A DNA stretch of 64,000 nucleotides. Source: WTFY01 sp965205685 (GTDB taxonomy: Bacteria > Pseudomonadota > Gammaproteobacteria > UBA4575). The notes under the pieces were generated by a model that ran no database searches, had not been told where the DNA came from, and was given only the letters and a program-made list of their open reading frames with translations. Of this stretch, positions 36,660 to 46,260 are shown one piece after another. Position numbers and translations under genes: made by a program. The stretch's first letter is position 1. Each line of letters opens with the position of its first letter. The DNA lies in assembly GCA_965205685.1 (NCBI GenBank), contig OZ242174.1, positions 806,001 to 870,000 of the forward strand, read 5' to 3'.

Positions 36660-38723
36660 ATGAACCAGATTGGCCTCACTTCAACATTTGAAAAATCTCT
36701 TGCAAAACTGACCAAGCAGGAACAAGCAATGGTCAAACAGTTGCCGACGGAGTTTTTGTTTAATCCAAAAATGCCCGGCCATCGTTTTCATAAGCTGAAC
36801 ACAAAGGAAAACCGGTTTTTCTCTATTTCGGTGAATATGGACCTACGCGTGATTGTTTTACGTGACAAGGGACGAATTTTGTTTTGTTATGTCAGCCATC
36901 ACGACGATGCATATGACTGGGCAAGGCGCCGACGTGTAGAAGTTCATCCGGTTACGGGTGCAGCGCAACTTGTTGAATTGGAGGAGGTGATTCGTGAACA
37001 AGTTACCTACGTTCAGCGTGAAGCTGTGAAGTGTCCAATATTCATAAGTGAAGAAGACAATTACTTGCTTTCACTTGGAGTGCCTGAGGCTTGGCTGGAA
37101 AGGATTAAACAAATAGACGCCGATGGTTTACTCGAGATCCTCGATCGTCTGCCAGAAGAGGCTGCAGAGGCACTCTTCAGGCTTGCTAATGGAGAACGTC
37201 CCGAACAGGGAACTCAGCAGAAGATCACAAAAGATACAGATCCATTTACCCATCCGGATGCCCAACGCCGCTTTTGGGTTACATCCGATGAACAGGCGCT
37301 CAAGCAAGCACTTAATTATCCATGGGATCAGTGGACCATTTTTTTGCATCCATCCCAGCGGGACGCTGTAGAGCGAAACTTTGGTGGCCCAGTGCGTATA
37401 TCGGGAAGTGCGGGTACGGGTAAAACTGTGGTTGCTCTGCACCGAGCTGTCTTTCTCGCAAGAAAATTTGAGAGTGCAAGGGTCCTTCTCACCACTTATT
37501 CACGCCCCCTAGTTGCGAGCCTTGAGGAGGGCTTGGACAAGCTTGCTGGGGTGACAGGTAATTTGCGTCAGCGTATTCGAGTTGAACACCTGCATAAATT
37601 AGCTCATGAAATTGCCTCTAGCACTAAAGATTTTTCGTTTGCGCCTGTTCACCCTAAGGAACTTGATAGGTTTTTTGACGCAGCTATTTCCAAGTATCCC
37701 GGCGTAGGAGTGACAAGAGACTTTCTCCATACCGAGTTTGATGCAGTTATTGATTATTGGGGCGTCAAGAGTCTGTCAGAGTACCAAAAAATTGGAAGAT
37801 ACGGTCGTGAAAATGCCTTATCACTTGAAAGACGTACAGCAATATGGCCGATCTTTGCTTATATTTTTGAGCAAATGCGAGATGCGAAGCGCATGACTTG
37901 GTCAGATTTGGCAGAGGCCGGTCAACGTGTTGCCAAAGCACATAACTCTACTCCATTCAATTATGTGGTAGCAGATGAAGCACAGGACTTTGGTCCTCGT
38001 GAGCTACGATTCCTGATGTCGCTTGCCCCAGTAGGTACATACAGCCATTTTTTTACTGGCGACTCCAGTCAGCGAATTTACCGCTATCCTTTTGCTTGGT
38101 CGCGCGCTGGTGTTGATATGCGCGGCCGTGGAACGACACTAGTTGTAAACTATCGAACCACGAGCCAAATTAAGAACTTTGCCAGTGCAGCTCTTGAAAA
38201 AGTCGGCCCACGTAGTGAAGAGGAATTTAGTAGTGGTGAGGTAGTCTCTTTGATGTCAGGGCCTGAGCCAATCATTGAGCAATGCACCAGTCCCGAAGAT
38301 GAAGCGAAAAAGCTAGCTGAATGGCTTTGCTTTCTTGGTGAGCAGGCTGTTGAGCCCGGAGAGATCGCTATTTTTGCGAGGTCTTACCACCTGCTTGAAG
38401 AGCGCGCTATTCCAGCTCTTGAAGAAATTGGTTTGCCTGGTAATGCAATTAATTCTAACCAGAGGGAGAAACCGGGAAGTATCTCAGTAGGGACTTTACA
38501 TAGTGCCAAGGGCCTTGAGTTTAGAGCTGTTGCAATTATTGGCTGTGATGCTGAATTTCTCCCACACAGTTCAGTGCTCAACATAGCGGATGATGGAGAT
38601 GGCAATACGATCGCCGAGACGAGAGAACGGCAGCTATTTTATGTAGGTTGCACACGTCCTCGTGAAATCCTGCGTATTTCCTTTTGTGGTCGACCGACCA
38701 TGTTTCTTTCAGACTTGAAATGA
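36660..38723 (+). CDS. RelE-like domain fused to UvrD-type helicase
   Basis: 687 residues. Residues 1-95 look like a RelE/ParE-fold toxin-type domain: TFEKSLAKLTKQEQ, FHKLNTKENRFFSISVNMDL, RVIVLR and CYVSHHDDAYDWARRR. A linker with RuvA-like helix-hairpin elements (DGLLEILDRLP) follows. From about 225 an SF1A helicase: Walker A GSAGTGKT near 247-254, motif II VVADEAQDF near 437, GTLHSAKGLEF near 611 and FYVGCTRPRE near 658. Such fusions occur in defence neighbourhoods. It lies 150 bp upstream of zorA on the same strand, so it could be an accessory to Zorya or an independent system. No partner of Gabija type is present. Confidence 0.86.
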   Translation: MNQIGLTSTFEKSLAKLTKQEQAMVKQLPTEFLFNPKMPGHRFHKLNTKENRFFSISVNMDLRVIVLRDKGRILFCYVSHHDDAYDWARRRRVEVHPVTGAAQLVELEEVIREQVTYVQREAVKCPIFISEEDNYLLSLGVPEAWLERIKQIDADGLLEILDRLPEEAAEALFRLANGERPEQGTQQKITKDTDPFTHPDAQRRFWVTSDEQALKQALNYPWDQWTIFLHPSQRDAVERNFGGPVRISGSAGTGKTVVALHRAVFLARKFESARVLLTTYSRPLVASLEEGLDKLAGVTGNLRQRIRVEHLHKLAHEIASSTKDFSFAPVHPKELDRFFDAAISKYPGVGVTRDFLHTEFDAVIDYWGVKSLSEYQKIGRYGRENALSLERRTAIWPIFAYIFEQMRDAKRMTWSDLAEAGQRVAKAHNSTPFNYVVADEAQDFGPRELRFLMSLAPVGTYSHFFTGDSSQRIYRYPFAWSRAGVDMRGRGTTLVVNYRTTSQIKNFASAALEKVGPRSEEEFSSGEVVSLMSGPEPIIEQCTSPEDEAKKLAEWLCFLGEQAVEPGEIAIFARSYHLLEERAIPALEEIGLPGNAINSNQREKPGSISVGTLHSAKGLEFRAVAIIGCDAEFLPHSSVLNIADDGDGNTIAETRERQLFYVGCTRPREILRISFCGRPTMFLSDLK

Positions 38724-38873
38724 CAGGATTGCTTTATTGCCGTAATGTTTAAGCTAGAACACCTCATTTCACCAGACCTCTCTGTTAACATTTGCCTCGG
38801 AAAATAATTTGCTGGCATCTCTTGAGCATTTTATCGCTTGTATGAGGCCAGCATCTGCTTGGGAAAATATAAT

Positions 38874-40868
38874 ATGAAGAATGCAGGCATTTTGATTGTT
38901 CTGATTGCTGCTGTCGCGGTTGGGCTAGTCCTTCATTCGGAAACGTTAGTTTCTGAGAATATGACGGATTTGGCAGTTTGGTTGTTTCAACAGTTCAAGG
39001 AAGACAAGTTCCCACTAATCTTGTCTGCAGGCATCGTTGTGGTGGCTTTAATCATGCTGATCACATACTTGCTTCTTGTTATTGCCCCTCAGGTAATTTC
39101 CCTTCGGAGGCTTCGTATTGCTGTTGGTAGATATCCTAATGAAAGGACATTTGCCGAGAAGTTTGATGAAGTTTCAGAGCGTCTGTCGGGTAACTCCCTG
39201 ATTGGACATGCTTGGAGAGAGTTCCGGGAGACTTTAGTTGAACCGGAAGAAGGGGTTAGAGTCGTCCAAAATACCACGCGCCCTCAGACTTTCATCAATT
39301 TTAGTTGTGCCCAAGACAAAAGCACTGCCTTACGCATTATGCCTCATCTACCGAACTACTTTGTCGGAGTTGGTTTATTGCTTACATTTGTTGGTTTGCT
39401 TGCCGCTTTGCATTTTGCCAATACCTCGATAGGAGGTAGCGCGAATGAAGCAGTTGAGGGTTTACGGGATCTACTTAAAGCTGCAACCTTTAAATTTTGG
39501 ACGTCGATTGCGGGTCTCCTTTCTTCAATTGTTCTGTCATTTTTTTTCAGGCTTTATGCTCTTTATCTTGAAAACGAGTTTGGAGCACTATGCCATGTGA
39601 TTGAACGACGAATGGAGTTTGCGACACCCCAACGTATTTTCGTGGACGTGCGAGACACAATTAAAGAGCAACTTGCAGAAACAAAAAAAATCAACACTGA
39701 GGTTGCAATGTCAATTGCAGAAGGCGTGGGGAGGCAATTTCAGGAATATGTACCCAAAATGCTTGCTGATGCGATGAAACCTTTGGTTGATGCAGTTCAG
39801 ATATCATCTGATAAGGTTCGACAAGGCGCAACGGACGGGTTGGAGGACCTCGTAAGCCAATTTGCTGACACTCTTGAAGGATCATCAAGCCAGCATCTGA
39901 AAAATATGTCAGAAACCCTGCAACATTTAACGGACTCACTGAATGCCATGCAGGGGTCAATGAATTCGAGTGGAGACGAATTTGCTCGTCGGATGACTGA
40001 GGGCTCTGAGCGTCTCGATTTAACAATGCGCGAACTGGCTGGTTCAATGCACACACTTGCTGAAGGCCTTAAGACACAGATTGACGAAGCAGGTCAGGTC
40101 TTTGGTTCGAGTTTGCATGAGAGCCTCGGTCGTCTATCTAGGCAGAGCGAGGAATTGGCTAGCCAGCTTGCCCAGCAAAGTCAGGATGCTTCATCGGCAT
40201 TTTCCGAGGAAATCATTAAAGCAGCTCGAGCTCTTTCTGCTTCTGCCAATGACAATGCAGAGAGCAGCAGTAGGTTTGCTCAGCATCTACGAGAGAGCCT
40301 GGGTGAAGGTGTTGAAGGTGTCCAAGGAGCACTTAATCGTGTCAGGGAGTCCTTGATCTCGCTACAAGTTCAGCTTGAACGACAAGAAGGTGAGTTGTCC
40401 TCTGTTTCTGAGCAAAGTCGTGAAGTGGCCCACACCATGGCAAGTGCGTCAAACTCTATCAAAGAAGGGTTAGAGCCATTTCAGCGTGTTGTTCAAGGTC
40501 TTGAAAAAACGTCAAGTCGACTTGAGCAGTCAGCTACATCAATGGCTGAGAAAATAGATAGTGCTGCATCTACTGTAGAAACAGTTTCAGAGGAGCTGAA
40601 TAGGGTTTCGAAAACGCTTGAGACAGCTTGGGAAAACTACCGTATACGCTTTGAAGATATCGATGAGGATCTCGAGCAGGCATTCACGAAATTGCAGGAG
40701 GCGGTCGAGAATCAGCAGCGTAATGTGCAAGAATTTGTCCGAAATTTGGATAGTTCATTCGATAGGGCACTGAGCAGTTTGTCTGGTGGTATCGATGGTA
40801 TTAATTCGGCGATAGAGGATTTCACTGACGCGTTAGAAAAGATTTACCTCTCAGGGAAACGAGATTAG
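38874..40868 (+). CDS. zorA: Zorya protein ZorA (MotA/TolQ/ExbB-like)
   Basis: 664 residues from ATG 38874 (a TTG at 38838 would extend it). Membrane segments near 4-20, 47-71, 161-181 and 206-232 (WTSIAGLLSSIVLSFFFRL) place it in the proton-channel family of flagellar stators. From about 250 to the end runs a long Gln/Ser/Glu-rich coiled coil, the cytoplasmic tail that in ZorA transmits the invasion signal inward. With ZorB it forms a peptidoglycan-anchored motor. First gene of zorABCD. Confidence 0.94.
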   Translation: MKNAGILIVLIAAVAVGLVLHSETLVSENMTDLAVWLFQQFKEDKFPLILSAGIVVVALIMLITYLLLVIAPQVISLRRLRIAVGRYPNERTFAEKFDEVSERLSGNSLIGHAWREFRETLVEPEEGVRVVQNTTRPQTFINFSCAQDKSTALRIMPHLPNYFVGVGLLLTFVGLLAALHFANTSIGGSANEAVEGLRDLLKAATFKFWTSIAGLLSSIVLSFFFRLYALYLENEFGALCHVIERRMEFATPQRIFVDVRDTIKEQLAETKKINTEVAMSIAEGVGRQFQEYVPKMLADAMKPLVDAVQISSDKVRQGATDGLEDLVSQFADTLEGSSSQHLKNMSETLQHLTDSLNAMQGSMNSSGDEFARRMTEGSERLDLTMRELAGSMHTLAEGLKTQIDEAGQVFGSSLHESLGRLSRQSEELASQLAQQSQDASSAFSEEIIKAARALSASANDNAESSSRFAQHLRESLGEGVEGVQGALNRVRESLISLQVQLERQEGELSSVSEQSREVAHTMASASNSIKEGLEPFQRVVQGLEKTSSRLEQSATSMAEKIDSAASTVETVSEELNRVSKTLETAWENYRIRFEDIDEDLEQAFTKLQEAVENQQRNVQEFVRNLDSSFDRALSSLSGGIDGINSAIEDFTDALEKIYLSGKRD

Positions 40869-40887
40869 GAATAGGTAGGCCGATCAA

Positions 40888-41727
40888 ATGGCTATAACTA
40901 ATATCGATGAATGGGGTCTAGTTCGATCTGATCAAGAGGAGACAGAGGAAAGCTATTTTATATCTATGACCGACATCATGGTTGGCCTCCTGTTTATATT
41001 TATTATCATGCTTATGGCACTAGGACTGATGCTAAAGATAGCTGCAGAGAATACCCAGAAAACACAGGAAGACCTAAAGCAGGTGGTTAGCGACACTAAA
41101 GTGGAAATTGAAGACATTCAAGATGTGAATAGCCTCCGAAACCAGATGTTACGTGATATCGAGAATCATCTACGCGAAGTTGGTGTGCACGTGATTGTCA
41201 GAGAAGAAAATGGCGTCCTTCAGTTACCAGATGAAATTCTCTTTGCGAAGGATGAGCGCAAACTGTCTGTGGAAGGAGTTACTGCTATCCGCCATCTTGC
41301 ACGGGCTCTCGACGCGATACTTCCATGTTATGCAAATAAAGTGTCATCATCGGCTTCACCATTATGTCGTACTGAAATACCGGACACAGTTCAACTCGAT
41401 GCGGTATTCGTTGAGGGCCACACTGACAAGGATGGCCCTCAAAAATACAATTGGGCTCTTTCCGCAAATCGTGCTATCAGTACGTTTATTGAACTTGATG
41501 GTAGTTCAAAGGAAGCAACAAAACTTTTGAATGAAAATAAACAGTTTCTTTTCAGCATTGCTGGTTACGGCGAGAATCGTCCCGTCAACCCTGGCAACAC
41601 TGAAGAAGACAAGGAAGTGAATCGTCGTATCGATCTCCGTTTCGTAATGAGTGTCTCACACAAGGAAGCACTTAAACGTGTTCACCAGCGTTTGCAATCA
41701 GCTCTTGATGAAAATGACCCTTCGTGA
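40888..41727 (+). CDS. zorB: Zorya protein ZorB (MotB/OmpA-like)
   Basis: 279 residues. One membrane helix (about 28-50, IMVGLLFIFIIMLMALGLML) with the ion-conducting aspartate D29 just before it, then a periplasmic OmpA-like peptidoglycan-binding domain with VFVEGHTDKDG, NWALSANRA and GYGENRPVNPG. It starts 19 bp after zorA. Stator partner of ZorA. Confidence 0.95.
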   Translation: MAITNIDEWGLVRSDQEETEESYFISMTDIMVGLLFIFIIMLMALGLMLKIAAENTQKTQEDLKQVVSDTKVEIEDIQDVNSLRNQMLRDIENHLREVGVHVIVREENGVLQLPDEILFAKDERKLSVEGVTAIRHLARALDAILPCYANKVSSSASPLCRTEIPDTVQLDAVFVEGHTDKDGPQKYNWALSANRAISTFIELDGSSKEATKLLNENKQFLFSIAGYGENRPVNPGNTEEDKEVNRRIDLRFVMSVSHKEALKRVHQRLQSALDENDPS

Positions 41728-43105
41728 CACGGCAAGAGATTTGACGGCACAACAAATGCCAATTTTTGTGCGCAGAAGTTTACCCAAAATAGCAAAAACT
41801 GTAGAACGAGAAGTTGAGATTTCCCAGCGGTTCGCTTTTGGAGGACAACTGAAAACACCACCTGATTTGGGTGAAATTCAGTGCCGTTTGATTGAACATC
41901 TGGCAGGTAGCAGCATTAATCAAATTACTCCGCGAGAGCTCAGGTATTCACCTCAATGTATCTGGTATAAAGAGCGCCCGATTGCAGAACATTTAGAACT
42001 ATTAGAGAAGCTTCTCGAGGTTCTTAAGAGTGCTGGTCGCCAATCGATAGTGCGAACCCTTGCCGCAGTTTATTTTCGATATTTTCGTAGGGATCGGATG
42101 GGAATTGATCTCGTGGGACGCGCACTTTCACACATGGTCAATGAAAAACTAGTCAGCCTTTATCAGTTTCAAGAAATGTTTAATGTGTTTGACCCATCGG
42201 ATGGACCTAGCCGTGTTTCGCAATACTGCCTCGATCATAATACGACACCTCTGAATTTTCTTCGCGGGTGTGGATTGAGTGGTGAATCTTTAACCTGCGG
42301 GTTCGGTGTAAGCGTATTCCGTGCTGGCATGAGTGAGATTGCTGAAAGGTTAGCGCATGAAGCTTCTCCATCTTTAGTAGACCGAGCGGTCAACTGGACC
42401 GATGAACCTTCACCAGCTCGGTACTACACCGCTTTTCCAACATTGGCACGAACGCTTCTCCTGCCTTTCAGTGCCCACAGCCCATCTGAGGACCTGAAAA
42501 ACCAGATACTTGATGTACTACTTGAACGAATTGGTGACCCACGAACTAATGCTGACAAATGGCAAGGCATGGAGGATGCCGCTGAGGTTGCGCATACTTG
42601 GCTTACTCGTCTCGCTTTACGACAGTTCCTTGAAATAGTTGATCATGTGGCATACCCCGAGCACTGGAATTATCGACGTGCGTTTTGGATGGCACTTTAC
42701 GAGATTGGGGCCATTTCTCAAGCATGGGTCGCCTTTGGGCCTTTAGGAGGAGAGCGTGCACGGAGAGACTTTGGCAAGAATATTAAATTTGGGGAAATCA
42801 TACCAACATGGAAACCTGTTGAACTTGGACATGCGGTGTTGGTTATGCGCATCGGTGATTTCATAGCAATAGATTGGAGCCAGAATGGTCGTTGTATTTT
42901 TTGGCCAACCGATCATGCTGAGGCCCCAAAACTCTATAAATTTACTTATAAGTCTGGGGATCTCGCACCTAGAGTCCGTCCTGCTGGTGGTTTTGAAAAA
43001 ATACATGTGGCTGCACAATCTTATTCTTGGCAGCGAGATGTTGCAGAATTTATCAGACGGAAAACTGGGTATGAACTGCGTGATTCCGATTACCGTGTGA
43101 CCTGA
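41708..43105 (+). CDS. zorC: Zorya protein ZorC (EH-signature domain)
   Basis: 465 residues from ATG 41708 (41714 also possible); either overlaps the end of zorB by 14-20 nt. The open frame extends to 41651, but those codons lie deep inside zorB. It has the EH-signature architecture of type I Zorya: helical N-terminal part and a C-terminal domain with EHWNYRRAFWMALYE and FIAIDWSQNGRCIFWP. ZorC is thought to bind DNA in the cytoplasm and cooperate with ZorD. The stop shares one base with the zorD start. Confidence 0.92.
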   Translation: MKMTLRDTARDLTAQQMPIFVRRSLPKIAKTVEREVEISQRFAFGGQLKTPPDLGEIQCRLIEHLAGSSINQITPRELRYSPQCIWYKERPIAEHLELLEKLLEVLKSAGRQSIVRTLAAVYFRYFRRDRMGIDLVGRALSHMVNEKLVSLYQFQEMFNVFDPSDGPSRVSQYCLDHNTTPLNFLRGCGLSGESLTCGFGVSVFRAGMSEIAERLAHEASPSLVDRAVNWTDEPSPARYYTAFPTLARTLLLPFSAHSPSEDLKNQILDVLLERIGDPRTNADKWQGMEDAAEVAHTWLTRLALRQFLEIVDHVAYPEHWNYRRAFWMALYEIGAISQAWVAFGPLGGERARRDFGKNIKFGEIIPTWKPVELGHAVLVMRIGDFIAIDWSQNGRCIFWPTDHAEAPKLYKFTYKSGDLAPRVRPAGGFEKIHVAAQSYSWQRDVAEFIRRKTGYELRDSDYRVT

Positions 43106-46100
43106 TGGTGACGCTGTCTTGGAAAATTGAAACACAAGAAGATGGCGTTTACATCAGTTGCGTAAGTACAAATCTTCTTGGTCGCTCCAAGTCAGTGCCT
43201 ATCCCGGAGTGGGATGGAATTTCCAGCAAATTCCCGGGGATTGATCTTCTTCGATTTCTGGTTGATGCTAAGGATGCAGTCTATATCGGTGACGCAGTTC
43301 TCGCACCCCATGATACTGTTTCGTCATTGGAAGAAAATCAGGCTGCATTGATTGGGTTGCCACCAACAATTCCTCACGCGCTTCAGCTTCGGAGCCACGG
43401 AACGATTGATGAGTCTGAGTTTTCCATCTCGTTTCGATGGCTACGACACGGTAATACACCTATCACTGTATCAACCATAGGTGCAATCGCATCTGAGGGT
43501 AAACGAGATTATCGGATTCCTGCAAGCCTGTACAGAGTGATCAAAGTGGTCAACGCCTATAAAGCTGCAGATACGAAAACACGTGAAACGCGGGTTGAGT
43601 ATTGGCAACCCATTCAGGATGCTGTGGCACGAGCGACGGATGGTAGCGTGAGGCCGGATGGCTATCTTGCGGACATGAGGATATTCCATGCCGCGTCCCT
43701 TTCTCTGTCAGCTGAGCTCAGTAAGGATAAAGGAATCACATTTGAGCCAGTCCTATTTGGTCGTGCTGTCTTAAAAAAGCATCAGGAAGACTTGTTCGGA
43801 TCTGACCCTTTGGCAGATCCGGCATATGATTCTGACATAGAATTTAGTGACAGTTCGGTAGTCGACGGTATAGACACACTCGTCGACGAGGCCGATGCAC
43901 TTTTACCCTATGATTTAAATGAAACTTTTATCCGGCAACGGCTGAAACCTAATGAAAATTGTCGTGAAGCCTATCCGCTTGTCCGTAATACTTACATTTA
44001 TATCGATGCCCCTCTGCGGAAGGCGATTGACGTAGTCAAAGCGATGCAAAGTGCAAGCGCTGCTGAACGAAGAGCATTTGTCAAAAATCCACGCCAAGCT
44101 TTTGCAGATGCACTTGGCGATGTGGGAAATATGGATGCGATTCACGGCCTTTTTGTCGAGACGCAACAGTATGCCGAGTGGGTGAATGGTGTCGGATTCT
44201 GGAGGCCGAAGATCTTGCCATGGCTTCCCCGATCCCCAGGAAGTTGGCTGCCAGAAAAGCTTGGCTTTACCATCGATGGAAAAAATATTGAAGTATCACC
44301 TGATCAACTTGAGGGGTTGCGAATTGCATGTGAAACGGCAATTGTTGAGGCTAAGGCAACTTTCGATTTTGAGGACCTGAAAAGTATCCCTGCAACCTCT
44401 GAAACATTGGCGACGATAGACACCCTGTGTGAGATGGCAGCACACATGGTTACTGAGCACAAGACGAAAAAACAGAAAAATGAAATACCAAAGAATAACT
44501 ATGTCGGTTATGAAAGCACGTATGTAGTAGAGACCGAAGATAATCTTGAGGAGATGTGCTTAGAATTAGGCCTGACACCGCGAAATACAAATATTTCTAA
44601 AGCACTTCCGAAAGATCTGATAGGCCCTGAAAACCTATTTCCTCATCAAATTGAAGGTTTCAATTGGTTGGTCAAAAGCTGGAAGATTGGGCGACCCGGC
44701 GTACTCTTGGCAGACGACATGGGATTGGGGAAAACTATACAGACTCTTGTGTTTGCAGCTTGGCTTCAAGCCAACCATCAGGCCACAACTCCAAAAAAGC
44801 GTGGGCCGATTCTGATTGTCGCTCCCACAGCTCTTCTCAAAAACTGGCGTGAGGAACACGACAAGCATCTTGCAGGAGGTGGCATTGGTCCAATAACCGA
44901 GCTTTATGGGGGTGGAATCCGCACTTTCAAGGTTGATGCCAGAGCAAGAAGAGACACTCTTGAAGGATATGGTGTTCTCGACCGTGATAAGTTACTTCGT
45001 ACATCGTGTATTTTGACAACCTATGAAACACTTGCAAACTATCAGATTAGTTTTGCAGGGCTCAGATACCCTTTAGTTGTCTTTGATGAAATTCAGAAAC
45101 TGAAAACGCCGACAACTATCAATACCCACGCTGCGAAAACATTAAATATTGATTTTGTTGTTGGTTTGACTGGTACCCCAGTAGAAAATAATCTTTCAGA
45201 ATTGTGGTCCATTATGGACCGACTTCACCCAGGGTTACTCGAGGATCTTCGCAGTTTCTCGCAAAAATATCGGGCAGAGGACACCGGTTCTCTTCGAATT
45301 TTGCAAGATGAACTGAATGACAGCAGGATTGGTAGTGCTGTAATGCTTCGCCGGATGAAGGATGCAGTAGACCTTGGGAAAGCTCTTCCACAGAGACAGT
45401 TTGTCTCACTTGTTCGCGAGATGCCTGAAGATCAGGCTAGGGCTTACGAGAATACAGTTGCTACGGCTCAAATGGAAATGGCAGATGGTGCAACTCGCGG
45501 AATCATGCTGAAGGCCTTACAACGCATGAGAGGGATATCGCTACACCCCGAACATCCGTCTACTGTGCTTGGGCAACCGGAAGCCTACAAGAAATATATT
45601 TCACAGTCGGCGCGACTGGATGCTGCTATAGAAACACTTGATTCTGTACAAAGAAGGGGCGAAAAGGCGCTAGTTTTTATTGAATATAGAGAAATGCAGC
45701 GTGTTTTCGCAGATATACTTAGGCATCGCTACCAGCTTCCCAATTTGCCGTCAATCATAAATGGACAGACACCATCTGCGCGAAGACAGGAGTTAGTAAC
45801 ACGGTTTCAACAAGGCGCAATCGGTGAATTCGATGTCATGATCTTAGCGCCTAGGGCGGCAGGTGTTGGCTTAAACATTACCATTGCCAATCACGTAATT
45901 CACCTTAGCCGTTGGTGGAACCCTGCAGTTGAGGACCAGTGCAATGATCGTGCTTATCGAATTGGGCAAGACAAAAAAGTCACTGTATACCTACCAATTG
46001 CCCGCCACTCAGTATTTGGTGATAGCTCTTTCGACGTAAAGTTAGATGAACTTTTGAGTCGAAAACGCAAGCTCTCTCAGGACTTGCTTGTACCTGTGGA

Positions 46101-46149
46101 GTCAGAATCAGACTACGAGGAAATGTTCTCTTCGACTGTGCCATTCTAG
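43105..46149 (+). CDS. zorD: Zorya protein ZorD (SNF2-family helicase)
   Basis: 1014 residues. The N-terminal half is specific to ZorD; the SNF2 ATPase begins near 510 (LFPHQIEGFNWL). Walker A DDMGLGKT near 537-544, motif II FDEIQ near 659, motif III LTGTPVENN, and the C-terminal helicase lobe with GLNITIANHVIHLSRWWNPA and DRAYRIGQ. ZorD attacks invading DNA once ZorAB signals. Start codon overlaps the zorC stop. The presence of C and D makes this Zorya type I, and all four genes appear intact. Confidence 0.94.
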   Translation: MVTLSWKIETQEDGVYISCVSTNLLGRSKSVPIPEWDGISSKFPGIDLLRFLVDAKDAVYIGDAVLAPHDTVSSLEENQAALIGLPPTIPHALQLRSHGTIDESEFSISFRWLRHGNTPITVSTIGAIASEGKRDYRIPASLYRVIKVVNAYKAADTKTRETRVEYWQPIQDAVARATDGSVRPDGYLADMRIFHAASLSLSAELSKDKGITFEPVLFGRAVLKKHQEDLFGSDPLADPAYDSDIEFSDSSVVDGIDTLVDEADALLPYDLNETFIRQRLKPNENCREAYPLVRNTYIYIDAPLRKAIDVVKAMQSASAAERRAFVKNPRQAFADALGDVGNMDAIHGLFVETQQYAEWVNGVGFWRPKILPWLPRSPGSWLPEKLGFTIDGKNIEVSPDQLEGLRIACETAIVEAKATFDFEDLKSIPATSETLATIDTLCEMAAHMVTEHKTKKQKNEIPKNNYVGYESTYVVETEDNLEEMCLELGLTPRNTNISKALPKDLIGPENLFPHQIEGFNWLVKSWKIGRPGVLLADDMGLGKTIQTLVFAAWLQANHQATTPKKRGPILIVAPTALLKNWREEHDKHLAGGGIGPITELYGGGIRTFKVDARARRDTLEGYGVLDRDKLLRTSCILTTYETLANYQISFAGLRYPLVVFDEIQKLKTPTTINTHAAKTLNIDFVVGLTGTPVENNLSELWSIMDRLHPGLLEDLRSFSQKYRAEDTGSLRILQDELNDSRIGSAVMLRRMKDAVDLGKALPQRQFVSLVREMPEDQARAYENTVATAQMEMADGATRGIMLKALQRMRGISLHPEHPSTVLGQPEAYKKYISQSARLDAAIETLDSVQRRGEKALVFIEYREMQRVFADILRHRYQLPNLPSIINGQTPSARRQELVTRFQQGAIGEFDVMILAPRAAGVGLNITIANHVIHLSRWWNPAVEDQCNDRAYRIGQDKKVTVYLPIARHSVFGDSSFDVKLDELLSRKRKLSQDLLVPVESESDYEEMFSSTVPF

Positions 46150-46260
46150 CCAAGTACTGGATATCAAAATTTTGAATACAAACCAGAACTACATTCCACT
46201 CCACTAGGTTAGTTTGACTTCTGGGCCAGACTGTCATCGTCTACAATCCTTTCGTTCGTC

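Noticed and set aside
36660..38723. UvrD-type helicase as GajB of a Gabija system
   Set aside because: No OLD-family GajA gene is adjacent and the protein has an extra RelE-like domain.
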